From NCEH01 sp002257205 (GTDB taxonomy: Bacteria; Pseudomonadota; Alphaproteobacteria; Rhizobiales; Xanthobacteraceae): 22,071 nucleotides of DNA. The stretch is taken from the NCBI RefSeq assembly GCF_043195105.1, contig NZ_JBAFWO010000021.1; one strand, 5' to 3'. Shown one piece after another: positions 7,755-16,844 of the stretch. A model generated the notes under the pieces. The model worked only from the letters and a program-made list of their open reading frames with translations, was not told where the DNA came from and did no database searches. The position numbers and the translations under genes are program-made. Within the stretch, counting starts at the first letter, position 1; every line of letters begins with the position of its first letter.

Positions 7755-8981
7755 ATGACCCGGATCATCACCAAGCGCCGCCTCGTGATCGCCGCCCTTG
7801 CCGCGACTGCTCTGTCCGCCGGCCTCGCCATTCCCTACGCCCTGCCCCACGGTGCCGCCCAGGCCAGCGATCCCGCGAAGGCACCGGCCGGCGTGCCGGT
7901 TTCCGTCGCCGTCATCGAGAAGCGCAACGCGCCGGTGTGGGATGAATTCTCCGGCCGCCTCGAAGCCATCGAGCGGGTGGAGCTGCGCTCGCGCGTCGCT
8001 GGCGCCATCCAGGCGGTGCATTTCCGCGAGGGCGCGCTGGTGAAGGAAGGCGCGCTGCTCATCACCATCGACCCCGCGCCCTACCAGGCCGAGGTGGATC
8101 GCACCCAGGCCCAGGTCACCGCCGCGGAAGCCCGCGTCGCTCTGACGAAGGCGGACCTGGAACGCGGCCAGCGCCTGTTCGAGTCCCGCACGGTCGCCCA
8201 GCGCGACCTCGACGAACGGCTGAACGCCCATCGCGAGGCCCAGGCCAACCTGCGCGCGGCCCAGGCGACGCTCCAATCGGCCGAGCTGAACCTCAGCTAT
8301 ACGGAGATTCGCGCCCCGGTCTCCGGCCGCGTCGGCAAGCTGGAAGTGACGGCGGGCAATTTGATCTCGGCGGGTCCCGGCTCGGTGGTGCTGACCACGC
8401 TCGTCTCCACCGACCCGATCTATGCCAGCTTCCACGCAGATGAAGAAGTGGTGCTGCGGGCGCTTGCCGGCCTCTCTCCCGAGAACGGCAGCGATACGCT
8501 GCCGCTCGAGCGCATCCCGGTGGAAATGCTCACCGTCACCAGCAATGGCACGCCGGTGCGCGGGCATCTCCAGCTGATCGACAATCAAGTGGACGCGAAA
8601 ACCGGCACGGTGCGTGTGCGCGCGGTGTTCGACAATCCCGACGGCCGCCTCATTCCCGGCCAGTTCGCCCGCCTGCGCATGGGCCGCACCACGAATGGCG
8701 ATGCCCTGCTGGTGAGCGAGCGCGCCGTCGGCACCGACCAGAACAAGAAGTTCGTCCTGGTGGTAGATGGCGAGGGCAAGGCCAATTATCGCGAAATCAC
8801 CCTCGGCGAGCCGGTCGGCAACCTGCGCATCGTCACCAGCGGCCTGTCGGCCGGCGAGCGCGTGGTGGTGAACGGCCTTCAGCGCATCCGCCCCGGCGCG
8901 CTGGTGGTGCCGCAGACCGTGCCCATGGACGTCACCAAGACCGCCCAGGCCGCCGCCGCCGAAGACGTCGCCCAACGCTGA
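7755..8981 (+). CDS. RND efflux periplasmic adaptor (membrane fusion protein)
   Basis: The 408-residue protein belongs to the HlyD/AcrA/MexA adaptor family. It links the inner-membrane pump to an outer-membrane channel. A hydrophobic segment at residues 9-30 acts as signal or anchor; no lipobox cysteine is visible, unlike AcrA. The two half-lipoyl segments (about 77-110 and 183-205) flank an alanine- and glutamine-rich coiled-coil hairpin (about 111-180). Beta-barrel and membrane-proximal domains follow. I start it at the ATG at 7755, because the longer open frame reaches back into the hydrolase gene. It is the second gene of the efflux operon. Confidence 0.93.
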   Translation: MTRIITKRRLVIAALAATALSAGLAIPYALPHGAAQASDPAKAPAGVPVSVAVIEKRNAPVWDEFSGRLEAIERVELRSRVAGAIQAVHFREGALVKEGALLITIDPAPYQAEVDRTQAQVTAAEARVALTKADLERGQRLFESRTVAQRDLDERLNAHREAQANLRAAQATLQSAELNLSYTEIRAPVSGRVGKLEVTAGNLISAGPGSVVLTTLVSTDPIYASFHADEEVVLRALAGLSPENGSDTLPLERIPVEMLTVTSNGTPVRGHLQLIDNQVDAKTGTVRVRAVFDNPDGRLIPGQFARLRMGRTTNGDALLVSERAVGTDQNKKFVLVVDGEGKANYREITLGEPVGNLRIVTSGLSAGERVVVNGLQRIRPGALVVPQTVPMDVTKTAQAAAAEDVAQR

Positions 8982-9123
8982 TCCTTCCGGCCCGTTCCCA
9001 GGGGATCACCCTCGCGAGGATCTCCTAGGGGGCGGGCCGCTCCACCTGTAGCCGCGTCATCTCCGCTCCCGGGCCACCCGCCCGCGGGGCACGGCCTTTT
9101 ATGCCCCTGCGGGGGAGGATGTC

Positions 9124-12100
9124 ATGAATCTCTCCAAATTCTTCATCGACCGCCCGATTTTCGCGGGCGTGCTCTCGGTCCTGATCTTCCTCGGCGGCCT
9201 GCTGGCGCTGCGGGTGATGCCGATTTCCGAATATCCCGAGGTGGTGCCGCCCCAGATCGTGGTGCGGGCGAACTATCCCGGCGCCAATCCCAAGGTGATC
9301 GCGGAAACCGTCTCCACCCCCATCGAAGAACAGATCAACGGCGTGGAAGGCATGCTCTACATGAGCAGCCAGACCACCACCGACGGCCTGATGACGCTGA
9401 CCGTCACCTTCAAGCTCGGCACCGATCCCGACAAGGCCCAGCAATTGGTGCAGAACCGCGTCTCCCAAGCCGAGCCGCGCCTGCCGGAAGATGTGCGCCG
9501 CCTCGGCATCACCACCATCAAGAGTTCGCCCGACCTGATGCTGGTGGTCCATCTGTTGTCGCCCAACGGGCGCTACGACATGACCTATCTGCGCAATTAC
9601 GCGGTGCTGAACGTGAAGGACCGCCTCGCCCGCATCGCCGGCGTGGGCGACGTGCAATTGTTCGGCTCGGGCGATTATTCCATGCGCGTCTGGCTGGACC
9701 CGCAGAAGGTGGCCGAGCACGGGCTCTCCGCCAGCGACGTGGTGGCGGAGATCCAGGCGCAGAACGTGCAGGCCGCCGCCGGCACGGTGGGTGCCTCGCC
9801 GGGCGTGGACGGGCTGGACTTGCAACTCTCGGTGAATGCCCAGGGCCGCCTGCAAACGGAAGAGGAGTTCGGCGACATCGTCGTGAAGAGCGGCGACAAT
9901 GGCGAGGTGGTGCGCCTGCGCGACGTCGCCCGCATCGAGCTGGGCGCCGCCGATTATGCCCTGCGCTCGCTGCTGAACAACAAGTCCGCCGTCGCCGTGC
10001 CGGTGTTCCAGGCGCCGGGATCGAACGCCATCCGCATCGCCGACGAAGTTCGCCGGGTGATGGCCGAAATCAAGGAGAACATGCCCGACGGAGTGGATTA
10101 TTCTATCGTTTACGATACCACACAGTTCGTTCGCGCCTCCATCGACGCGGTGATCCACACCCTGCTGGAAGCGGTGCTGCTGGTGGTTCTGGTGGTGATT
10201 TTGTTCCTCCAGACTTGGCGCGCCTCCATCATCCCGCTGCTGGCGGTGCCAGTCTCGATCGTCGGCACGTTCGGCGTGATGTATGTATTCGGCTTCTCCA
10301 TCAATGCCTTGACCCTGTTCGGCCTAGTGCTGGCCATCGGCATCGTGGTCGATGACGCCATCGTCGTGGTGGAGAATGTGGAGCGCAACATCGAGCAGGG
10401 CCTCGCCCCGCGCGAAGCCACCTACCGCGCCATGAAGGAAGTCTCAGGGCCGATCATCGCCATTGCTCTGGTGCTGATCGCAGTGTTCGTTCCGCTCGCC
10501 TTCATCACTGGTCTGTCGGGTCAATTCTACAAGCAATTCGCCCTGACGATCGCCATTTCAACTGTGATCTCGGCGGTGAATTCGCTCACCCTCTCGCCCG
10601 CTTTGGCGGCTCTTCTTCTGCGCGGCCACGATGCGCCGAAGGATCGTCTTACCCGCATCATGGACCGCTCGCTCGGCTGGCTATTCCGCGGCTTCAACTC
10701 GGTCTTTACCCGCGGGTCGCGCGCCTATGGCAATGGGGTGAAGGGCGCGATCTCCCGCAAGGGCATCATGGTCGCCTTCTATCTGGTGCTGGTCGCCTGC
10801 ACCGTAGTGCTGTTCCGCGCGGTCCCCGGCGGGTTCGTGCCGGCGCAGGACAAGCAATATCTGGTCGGCTTCGCCCAATTGCCCGACGGCGCCACGCTCG
10901 ACCGCACCGAAGAGGTGATCCGCCGCATGAGCGACATCGCGCTCCAGCAGCCCGGGGTCGAATCGGCCATCGCCTTCCCCGGCCTGTCGATCAACGGCTT
11001 CACCAATTCTTCCAATTCCGGCATCGTGTTCGTCGGGCTGAAGGCGTTCGAGGAGCGCAAGACGCCGGAGCTGAACGGCGGCGCCATCGCCATGCAGCTG
11101 AACCAGAAATTCGCCTCCATCAGCGAAGCCATCATCGCCATGTTCCCGCCCCCGCCGGTGCAGGGGCTGGGCACCATCGGCGGCTTCAAGCTGCAATTGG
11201 AGGATCGCGCCGGCTTCGGCTATGAGGCGCTGGACGAAGCCACCAAGGCGTTCATGGCCAAGGCCATGCAACAGCCCGAGCTGGCCGGCCTGTTCTCCTC
11301 CTACCAGGTGAACGTGCCGCAATTGTTCGCCGACATCGACCGCACCAAGGCGCGCCAGCTTGGCGTCGCGGTGACGGACGTGTTCAACACCATGCAGATC
11401 TATCTGGGCTCGTCCTATGTGAACGACTTCAACAAGTTCGGACGCACCTACACGGTGCGCGTCCAGGCCGATGCGCCGTTCCGCGCGCGGCCGGAGGATG
11501 TGGGCCAGCTCAAGGTGCGTTCCAAGACCGGCGAGATGGTGCCGCTCTCCGCTTTGCTGAAGGTGCGCTCGGCGGCGGGACCCGAGCGGGCCATGCGCTA
11601 TAACGGCTTCCTCTCGGCGGATGTGAACGGCGGGCCGGCGCCCGGCTTCTCCTCCGGCGAGGCGCAGGCGGCGATCGAGCGGGTGGCGGCCGAGACTCTC
11701 CCCAAGGGCTTCGGCTTCGAATGGACCGAATTGACCTATCAGGACATTCTGGCGGGCAATTCGGCGATCTGGGTGTTCCCGCTCTCGATCTTCCTGGTGT
11801 TCCTGGTGCTCGCCGCCCAGTACGAAAGCCTCACTTTGCCGCTGGCGATCATCATGATCGTGCCCATGGGTCTGCTCGCTGCCATGGCCGGAGTGTGGCT
11901 CAGCGCCGGGGACAGTAATGTGTTCACGCAGATCGGCCTGATCGTGCTGGTGGGCCTGTCGGCGAAGAATGCGATCCTGATCGTGGAATTCGCCCGCGAA
12001 CTGGAGTTCCAGGGGCGAAAGCCGATCGAAGCCGCCATCGAGGCGAGCCGGTTGCGGTTGCGGCCGATCCTCATGACCTCGCTGGCCTTCATCATGGGCG

Positions 12101-12384
12101 TGGTGCCGCTGGTCACCTCCACCGGCGCGGGCGCGGAAATGCGCCACGCCATGGGCGTCGCGGTGTTCGCCGGCATGATCGGGGTGACGGTGTTCGGCAT
12201 CTTCCTCACCCCGGTGTTCTATGTGCTGCTGCGCCGCCTCGCCGGAAACCGCCCGCTGGTGCAGCATGGCGAGGCCCTTTCGGATCTTCACCCTACAGCC
12301 GGAGGCCATGACGCAGACGGGCACGATGCGCCCCATCCCGCGCCCCATCCCGCGCCCCATCCCGCGCCATCGCACGCGTCCTGA
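9124..12384 (+). CDS. HAE1-family RND multidrug efflux permease (AcrB/MexB-like)
   Basis: The 1086-residue inner-membrane proton antiporter has the usual HAE1 length plus a short tail. The N-terminus MNLSKFFIDRPIFAGVL is characteristic. The proton-relay residues are present: Asp410 and Asp411 in GIVVDDAIVVVENVE, and Lys948 in GLSAKNAILIVEF. Two groups of transmembrane helices (starting near 10 and 340, and again near 870) are separated by two large periplasmic loops. A strong GGGGGAGGA ribosome-binding site precedes the ATG. The C-terminal tail is His/Ala/Pro-rich with three PHPA repeats. A 142-base gap follows the adaptor gene. No outer-membrane channel gene is nearby, so the complex probably borrows a TolC/OprM-type partner. 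The substrate is unknown. Confidence 0.95.
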   Translation: MNLSKFFIDRPIFAGVLSVLIFLGGLLALRVMPISEYPEVVPPQIVVRANYPGANPKVIAETVSTPIEEQINGVEGMLYMSSQTTTDGLMTLTVTFKLGTDPDKAQQLVQNRVSQAEPRLPEDVRRLGITTIKSSPDLMLVVHLLSPNGRYDMTYLRNYAVLNVKDRLARIAGVGDVQLFGSGDYSMRVWLDPQKVAEHGLSASDVVAEIQAQNVQAAAGTVGASPGVDGLDLQLSVNAQGRLQTEEEFGDIVVKSGDNGEVVRLRDVARIELGAADYALRSLLNNKSAVAVPVFQAPGSNAIRIADEVRRVMAEIKENMPDGVDYSIVYDTTQFVRASIDAVIHTLLEAVLLVVLVVILFLQTWRASIIPLLAVPVSIVGTFGVMYVFGFSINALTLFGLVLAIGIVVDDAIVVVENVERNIEQGLAPREATYRAMKEVSGPIIAIALVLIAVFVPLAFITGLSGQFYKQFALTIAISTVISAVNSLTLSPALAALLLRGHDAPKDRLTRIMDRSLGWLFRGFNSVFTRGSRAYGNGVKGAISRKGIMVAFYLVLVACTVVLFRAVPGGFVPAQDKQYLVGFAQLPDGATLDRTEEVIRRMSDIALQQPGVESAIAFPGLSINGFTNSSNSGIVFVGLKAFEERKTPELNGGAIAMQLNQKFASISEAIIAMFPPPPVQGLGTIGGFKLQLEDRAGFGYEALDEATKAFMAKAMQQPELAGLFSSYQVNVPQLFADIDRTKARQLGVAVTDVFNTMQIYLGSSYVNDFNKFGRTYTVRVQADAPFRARPEDVGQLKVRSKTGEMVPLSALLKVRSAAGPERAMRYNGFLSADVNGGPAPGFSSGEAQAAIERVAAETLPKGFGFEWTELTYQDILAGNSAIWVFPLSIFLVFLVLAAQYESLTLPLAIIMIVPMGLLAAMAGVWLSAGDSNVFTQIGLIVLVGLSAKNAILIVEFARELEFQGRKPIEAAIEASRLRLRPILMTSLAFIMGVVPLVTSTGAGAEMRHAMGVAVFAGMIGVTVFGIFLTPVFYVLLRRLAGNRPLVQHGEALSDLHPTAGGHDADGHDAPHPAPHPAPHPAPSHAS
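12329..12364 (+). repeat. Three perfect 12-bp tandem repeats in the pump C-terminus
   Basis: The unit CGCCCCATCCCG occurs three times without change and a degenerate fourth copy follows. It encodes the PHPA repeats in the cytoplasmic tail of the RND permease. As the unit is a multiple of three, slippage would lengthen or shorten the tail without shifting frame. Confidence 0.9.
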
Positions 12385-12405
12385 GCCGCGATCCACCGGA
12401 ACGAC

Positions 12406-12433
12406 AAAAGCCGCCCCCACGGGCGGCTTTTTT
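12406..12433. terminator. Bidirectional rho-independent terminator
   Basis: An 11-base stem (AAAAGCCGCCC paired with GGGCGGCTTTT) closes a four-base CCAC loop and is followed by T residues on the + strand. The A run on the left gives a T run on the opposite strand. It lies between the convergent RND permease (22 bases downstream of its stop) and the HAD gene, so it can serve both operons. Confidence 0.9.
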
Positions 12434-12460
12434 CATTTGAGGATCAAGATCGAGGACCGC

Positions 12461-14191
12461 TCAGAACGCGGCGGGCTTCGCAAGCGCGGCCAGCACCGGG
12501 CCGGCCACCGCCAGCGCATCGTCCGCGACCGCCAGAAACGGCTGACAGACCGCCATCGGCTCGGGCTGGAATCTTGCCCGCATGCAAAAGGTGTTGAACG
12601 GCGCGGCGAAGGCCGCGATTCCGTCCGTCACCTCGGTCGAGACCGCCTCCAGCCGCTTCGAGGATGCGCCAATGCTGCTCTCGACCGGCGTGACGGCACC
12701 GGGCAGATCGTCGAGGCCGATGATTTCCCGGTGTGGCGGCGTGAAAAGAAGCTCGATCGCTGCGCGATTGGCGCCCATGGCCTCGAGCCGCTCCGCCGGC
12801 AGGCTTGCCCGCGAGAAAAGCCCCTTCAGATTGAACCGCCCCTGGCGCCGGCGACTCTCCTGGGTATCGAGCAGGCACAGGGAATAGCCGAAGATCTCCA
12901 CGTCGAACATGTGTTCCAGCGCTTGGGAGAAGGATTCGACCAGGGTGCCATCCCACCCGAAGTCCACCAGCGCGACCCGCATCTTGGGGGCGAGCCCGTG
13001 GTCCAGGAGGCTACGGAACAAGCCGCGGCGATTGCGGCGCGCCACCTTGAGGATTTCCCAGCGATAGGCTCCGAGGAAGCGTCGCAGCAGCGGCTCGGTG
13101 GTGGAATCGATGATGACCTCGTCTCCAAGGCCGATGTCGGCCAGCACAAAACTGGCGGGCGCGGGAATGTCCAGGCGTTGCAGCAGCTCGAATGTCCGCA
13201 GGCCGTGTGCTCCCGCCAGAAGCATGTCGATCCGCGTATCGAAATTACGGTCATGCGTGCCGGCCAGCATGATCACGGTGGGGCCGATGCAGAAATAGCC
13301 ATGGCGGGACAATTGCGGCGCATCGGGATGTTGCGAAATTTTCTCGACGGCAGTGCCCACGCCCGGACAAAGCAGCAGCAGGTCGATGTTGTCGCGCCGC
13401 GCCTGTTGATCCAGCCAATGGAGAAAGCCTGTGACTACAGGGCCGCCGACGTGGAAGCCCAGCGCCTTGCAAGATCCTTTGGGCAGCCCGCTGGCTAGAC
13501 GCTTCAGCCCAAAGGCCACCGAGGCTGCCCCCTCCGTAGGCAGAGGCAAGGCGTCGCGATCCTGCGGGCCGTTCTCCGCAAGATCATCCACGAGGTGGAA
13601 AATCCGGTCTGGGGCCACATCAAGGTCGCGCGCGATGCGGATTGCCAGGGCGGCCGCATCGGGCGAACCGATCCCATCATGCGACAGGAAGAGCGGCACC
13701 TTGGGCAAGGCATGCTGCGCGAGCAAGTCCTCGAAAAAAGCGGCGGGAAGATGGGTCGAACCCGCAAGGACCGCGCGCCCATTGGCGGCAGCTTCCCGGA
13801 ACATCGCTTCAACGCGCGGGTTGGGAAGCCACAGGGCAAGCTCGAACCGGCCTTCGGTGCGCTTGGCGAGATTGCGCTCGGTCGGGCTCGCCTCGAGGTT
13901 GGCATAGATCAGGTCGAGGGTGAACGGCTGGTCGCCCCCGGTCTGCTGCCGCGCCTTAGCCTCCGCAGCAATGCGGCGGGCCCTGAAGTCGGGCATGCCG
14001 ACGCTCGCGGCGACGAGGTCGAAGAGGTGTTCCGGCTCCACCAATGGGCGGATGAATAAGGTCTTGCAGACATCGAACCAGACGATATCTGCCGCCTCCA
14101 TGGCCGCGTTCATTGTCAAAACCGGACCCCTTTCGCCCTTCCTCTCGCACCGTGGTGCACGGCCGCTTCCGCCGATATACCGCGCCGACAT
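12461..14191 (-). CDS. HAD-superfamily-like protein (COG5610-type) of a glycan locus
   Basis: The N-terminal half of this 576-residue protein resembles the COG5610 predicted HAD hydrolases often found among glycosyltransferase genes. The motif I region reads WFDVCKTLFIRP with the nucleophile Asp40 kept, but the usual FDxFDTL pattern carries Cys and Lys (residues 42-43). The motif II region (about 143-149, GSTHLP) lacks the SDMYLP pattern, the motif III lysine is not evident, and motif IV is VDDLAEN. Catalysis is therefore doubtful. The C-terminal half (about 240-576) is a less recognisable domain. The ATG at 14191 has an excellent GGGAGGA ribosome-binding site overlapping the end of the upstream glycosyltransferase gene, 13 bases away, so the two are cotranscribed. 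An internal ATG at 14113 has a weaker site. Confidence 0.75.
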   Translation of the reverse strand: MSARYIGGSGRAPRCERKGERGPVLTMNAAMEAADIVWFDVCKTLFIRPLVEPEHLFDLVAASVGMPDFRARRIAAEAKARQQTGGDQPFTLDLIYANLEASPTERNLAKRTEGRFELALWLPNPRVEAMFREAAANGRAVLAGSTHLPAAFFEDLLAQHALPKVPLFLSHDGIGSPDAAALAIRIARDLDVAPDRIFHLVDDLAENGPQDRDALPLPTEGAASVAFGLKRLASGLPKGSCKALGFHVGGPVVTGFLHWLDQQARRDNIDLLLLCPGVGTAVEKISQHPDAPQLSRHGYFCIGPTVIMLAGTHDRNFDTRIDMLLAGAHGLRTFELLQRLDIPAPASFVLADIGLGDEVIIDSTTEPLLRRFLGAYRWEILKVARRNRRGLFRSLLDHGLAPKMRVALVDFGWDGTLVESFSQALEHMFDVEIFGYSLCLLDTQESRRRQGRFNLKGLFSRASLPAERLEAMGANRAAIELLFTPPHREIIGLDDLPGAVTPVESSIGASSKRLEAVSTEVTDGIAAFAAPFNTFCMRARFQPEPMAVCQPFLAVADDALAVAGPVLAALAKPAAF

Positions 14192-14204
14192 TATGCATCC
14201 TCCC

Positions 14205-16844
14205 TCAGGAAGGAACGCGGAATGTCAGGTCGTTCGGGTGCAAATTAGGGGAGAAGAAGGGATCCCGCATGAAGAAAAGTGGATGCGCCACGTCCAGCCG
14301 CCTCTTGTCAGCGCGCAGCCGCGCCATTTTTTCCGCGCTGACGTGGTCGATGCCCCGGCTCATGGATTCGTAATGCAGCAGCTCCGCAGCCGGACACACC
14401 ACATTGAACAGGCCCGCCTCCACCAGGCGGAAGCACAGATCCACGTCGTTATAGGCAACCGGGAATGACTCGTCGAACCCGCCGACGGTTTCGAACTTGC
14501 TGCGCTCCACCATGAGGCACGCGCCGGTGACCGCCAGCCAGTTCCCGTCGAGCATGTTGCGCGCGTAATAGCAGGGGTCCTTGGCGTTCGCGCCAAGAAA
14601 GGCGTGGCTCGGGCCATCGGCGATATAGACCACGCCCGCGTGCTGAACCCGCTGCGACTTAGGATACAGCAGCTTGGCCCCCACGGCACCGACATGGCTC
14701 TGCTGGGCATAGCCGATCATGCGGTCGAGCCAGTCGGGGGTGATCACTTCGGTATCGTCGTTGAGGAACAGCAGGATCGCGCCCGATGAGGCGCGCACGC
14801 CGACATTGCAGAGCGCCGAGAAATTGAACGGGAAATCGTGCCGCACCACGCGCACGCCCTCTTCCGCGTCGAGACCGTCCAGATAGGCGAGGGTTTCCGC
14901 TTCGCTTGAGCCATTATCGACGATGATCAGCTCGATATTGCGGTAGCTGCTCTTGTCCCGGATCGAACGCAGGCATTGGCGCAGCACGGCCCAATTGTTC
15001 TTGGACGGGATGATGATCGAAACGCGCGGCGCTTCCGCCACATTGTACCGCACCCGCATATAGGCCTTCAGGCCCTCCACCGGCTCGCACGTGCCGCTGA
15101 CGCCGCGGCGCTGCATCGCCTCCAGGCGCAGCCGCACCGCGGCCGAAAGCGCTTCCGGCTTGGCGTCGAACTCGGCCGCCGCGGAGCCCGGTATGATGCG
15201 CCAATGATACAGGACCTTCGGAATGTGGGAGATCTTGCGGGTATTCTCCGTGATGCGCAGCACGAAGTCCCAATCCTGCGACCCGTCATATTCCGAACGA
15301 AGCGGCCCGACTTTCAGCGCTAGGCTGCGGCGCACGCAGCTGACGTGGCACGTGTACATGAGGCTCATGAGCGTGTCGGGTGACCAGTCCGGCTTGAAGA
15401 ACGGCTCCACGAACGTGCCGTTGGTCGCGATCTTGTCTTCATCGCTATAGATGAAGTCTGGATCGTCCCGATCGATGCAGGCGGCGAGCTCGTAGAGGCA
15501 ATCCTCGGTCAGTTCGTCGTCATGGTCGAGAAAGACCAGGAAGTCGCCGCCCGCCAGTGCGATGGCTTCGTTGGTAGCGCCGGAAATGCCCTGATTCACA
15601 GTGAGATTCTTGACGATGACGCGCGGATCCTTGAGCAGGGCAAGGGCTTGGCGCACATCGTCGCGGGGGCTGCGGTCGTCCACCAGGATCAACTCCCAGT
15701 GCGGATACCATTGCGCATCGACCGAGGCCACCATACGGCGGAGCACGTCAAGCGGGGTATTGTAGAGCGGCACGATGATGGAGAAGCGCGGCGTCGCCCG
15801 GAAGCGTGCGATGCGCTCATCCAGATCGGCCGGGCACCGCGGGGCGATGTAAGTATAGCCTGGGGCTTGGCTGCGCCATTCGTAGGTGCCGGTGCGCACC
15901 GCCGGGAGCGTGCCGTCCATTATGCCTTTGCGGCCCGGCCGGAAGGCGACATGGCGGGCGTGATGCCCCAAAAGCCCGGCCCGGAAGGCCGGGACCGTGG
16001 TCTTGGCCATTCTCCTGTAGCGAAGCGCTCGCAACCAGCGCAACCATGTCCGCCAGACGGCGCCCGGAACCGCTTTCAAGCCGCTGCCGCGCAACCTGTC
16101 CGGCACCTGCTTCGACAGATAGTCGGCCAGGGGCGATTGCCAGGGCTCCAGCTCGGGATGTTCGTCACGATAAGCGATCGGACTGAAGGTGGCGCTGGGA
16201 ATACGGCCCTCGCCCTCGCCCTCGCCATAGAGGATATAATGCCACAATGGATTCAAGGCCGCGCTGCTCACGTCCGGGTATGTCGACAGATAGAAATCGG
16301 AATCAAAGGCGGGATTTGGCCAGCAGCCCTCGAAACCGCCGCGCAGCAGGTAATCTACGACCGGCTCGACACCGACCGAATCGGGCTGGCGGTATTGATC
16401 CAGGTAGAATTGACGGTCAAAGAGGCCAGAATCCAGAAGCAGCCGGCAATTGGCCTCCAATTTCCCAGAGCCGAACCGACGGATCAGCCGTCCCCACACG
16501 CCGCGCCATCCGCGGCGGGCCGACACCGGCAAGGCTCGGATCACCTGAGAAATATTATGCCGCCGACGGCGCTCCACCTCGGCATGTGAGAGTGCAGATT
16601 CAAGCCGCAGGCTCAAAACTCCAAGTTCGGTCTCCTGCTGGCGTATGCGCTCTTCGGCCCGGGCGATCTCCTTGTCCAGCGTCGCCCGAAGCGCTGCCAG
16701 TTTCGCCGCATGCCCCCCGTCCATCTCCATCAACACGTTCGCTCCCAGCGGCCTCCAGAGATTGCGAGCCGGCTTATTCACCAACACCGCAGACCATGCC
16801 TCAAGTGTGGTCAGCCCCCTAAGAACGGTGCGCGCATCGCACAC
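14205..16844 (-). CDS. Large glycosyltransferase with two GT2 domains
   Basis: The product is up to 879 residues. A coiled-coil-like N-terminus (about 45-95) is followed by two short repeats of the FDRQFYL / DSDFYL...YP type (about 140-245). These are common in bacterial surface-glycan and rhamnan-type synthases. GT2 domain 1 spans about 352-550 (SIIVPLYNT; metal-binding DHDD at 440-443; catalytic-base region SQDWDF at 522-527). GT2 domain 2 spans about 607-810 (SIIIPSKNN; NDD at 695-697; YNDVDL at 798-803). Both GT-A cores look complete, so the enzyme may add two sugars or alternate linkages to O-antigen or capsule. The 16844 start is a GTG; an ATG at 16730 (residue 39) is an attractive alternative. 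It is the first gene of an operon with the HAD gene. The sugar donor is unknown. Confidence 0.88.
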   Translation of the reverse strand: MCDARTVLRGLTTLEAWSAVLVNKPARNLWRPLGANVLMEMDGGHAAKLAALRATLDKEIARAEERIRQQETELGVLSLRLESALSHAEVERRRRHNISQVIRALPVSARRGWRGVWGRLIRRFGSGKLEANCRLLLDSGLFDRQFYLDQYRQPDSVGVEPVVDYLLRGGFEGCWPNPAFDSDFYLSTYPDVSSAALNPLWHYILYGEGEGEGRIPSATFSPIAYRDEHPELEPWQSPLADYLSKQVPDRLRGSGLKAVPGAVWRTWLRWLRALRYRRMAKTTVPAFRAGLLGHHARHVAFRPGRKGIMDGTLPAVRTGTYEWRSQAPGYTYIAPRCPADLDERIARFRATPRFSIIVPLYNTPLDVLRRMVASVDAQWYPHWELILVDDRSPRDDVRQALALLKDPRVIVKNLTVNQGISGATNEAIALAGGDFLVFLDHDDELTEDCLYELAACIDRDDPDFIYSDEDKIATNGTFVEPFFKPDWSPDTLMSLMYTCHVSCVRRSLALKVGPLRSEYDGSQDWDFVLRITENTRKISHIPKVLYHWRIIPGSAAAEFDAKPEALSAAVRLRLEAMQRRGVSGTCEPVEGLKAYMRVRYNVAEAPRVSIIIPSKNNWAVLRQCLRSIRDKSSYRNIELIIVDNGSSEAETLAYLDGLDAEEGVRVVRHDFPFNFSALCNVGVRASSGAILLFLNDDTEVITPDWLDRMIGYAQQSHVGAVGAKLLYPKSQRVQHAGVVYIADGPSHAFLGANAKDPCYYARNMLDGNWLAVTGACLMVERSKFETVGGFDESFPVAYNDVDLCFRLVEAGLFNVVCPAAELLHYESMSRGIDHVSAEKMARLRADKRRLDVAHPLFFMRDPFFSPNLHPNDLTFRVPS
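16207..16226. repeat. In-frame 6-bp tandem repeat in the glycosyltransferase gene
   Basis: CCCTCG is repeated three times and followed by CC, encoding an alternating Gly-Glu run at residues 208-213. Family members usually have a single G-x-x-EGR at this point, so the run looks like a slippage expansion that keeps the frame. Confidence 0.8.

Noticed and set aside
12329..12364. Tandem repeats considered as a CRISPR-like array
   Set aside because: The units are contiguous 12-mers without spacers and lie in the pump coding sequence.
10681..12420. Open frame of 579 codons on the - strand opposite the RND permease
   Set aside because: The + strand frame has conserved pump motifs throughout; the antisense product is low-complexity His/Arg/Gly-rich and spans the terminator.
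12221..13498. Open frame of 425 codons on the + strand opposite the HAD gene
   Set aside because: It runs through the terminator and the end of the pump gene and shows no domain; the - strand gene has a strong ribosome-binding site and HAD-like motifs.
15522..16589. Open frame of 355 codons on the + strand opposite the glycosyltransferase
   Set aside because: No recognisable domain, and the opposite strand encodes well-conserved GT2 motifs.
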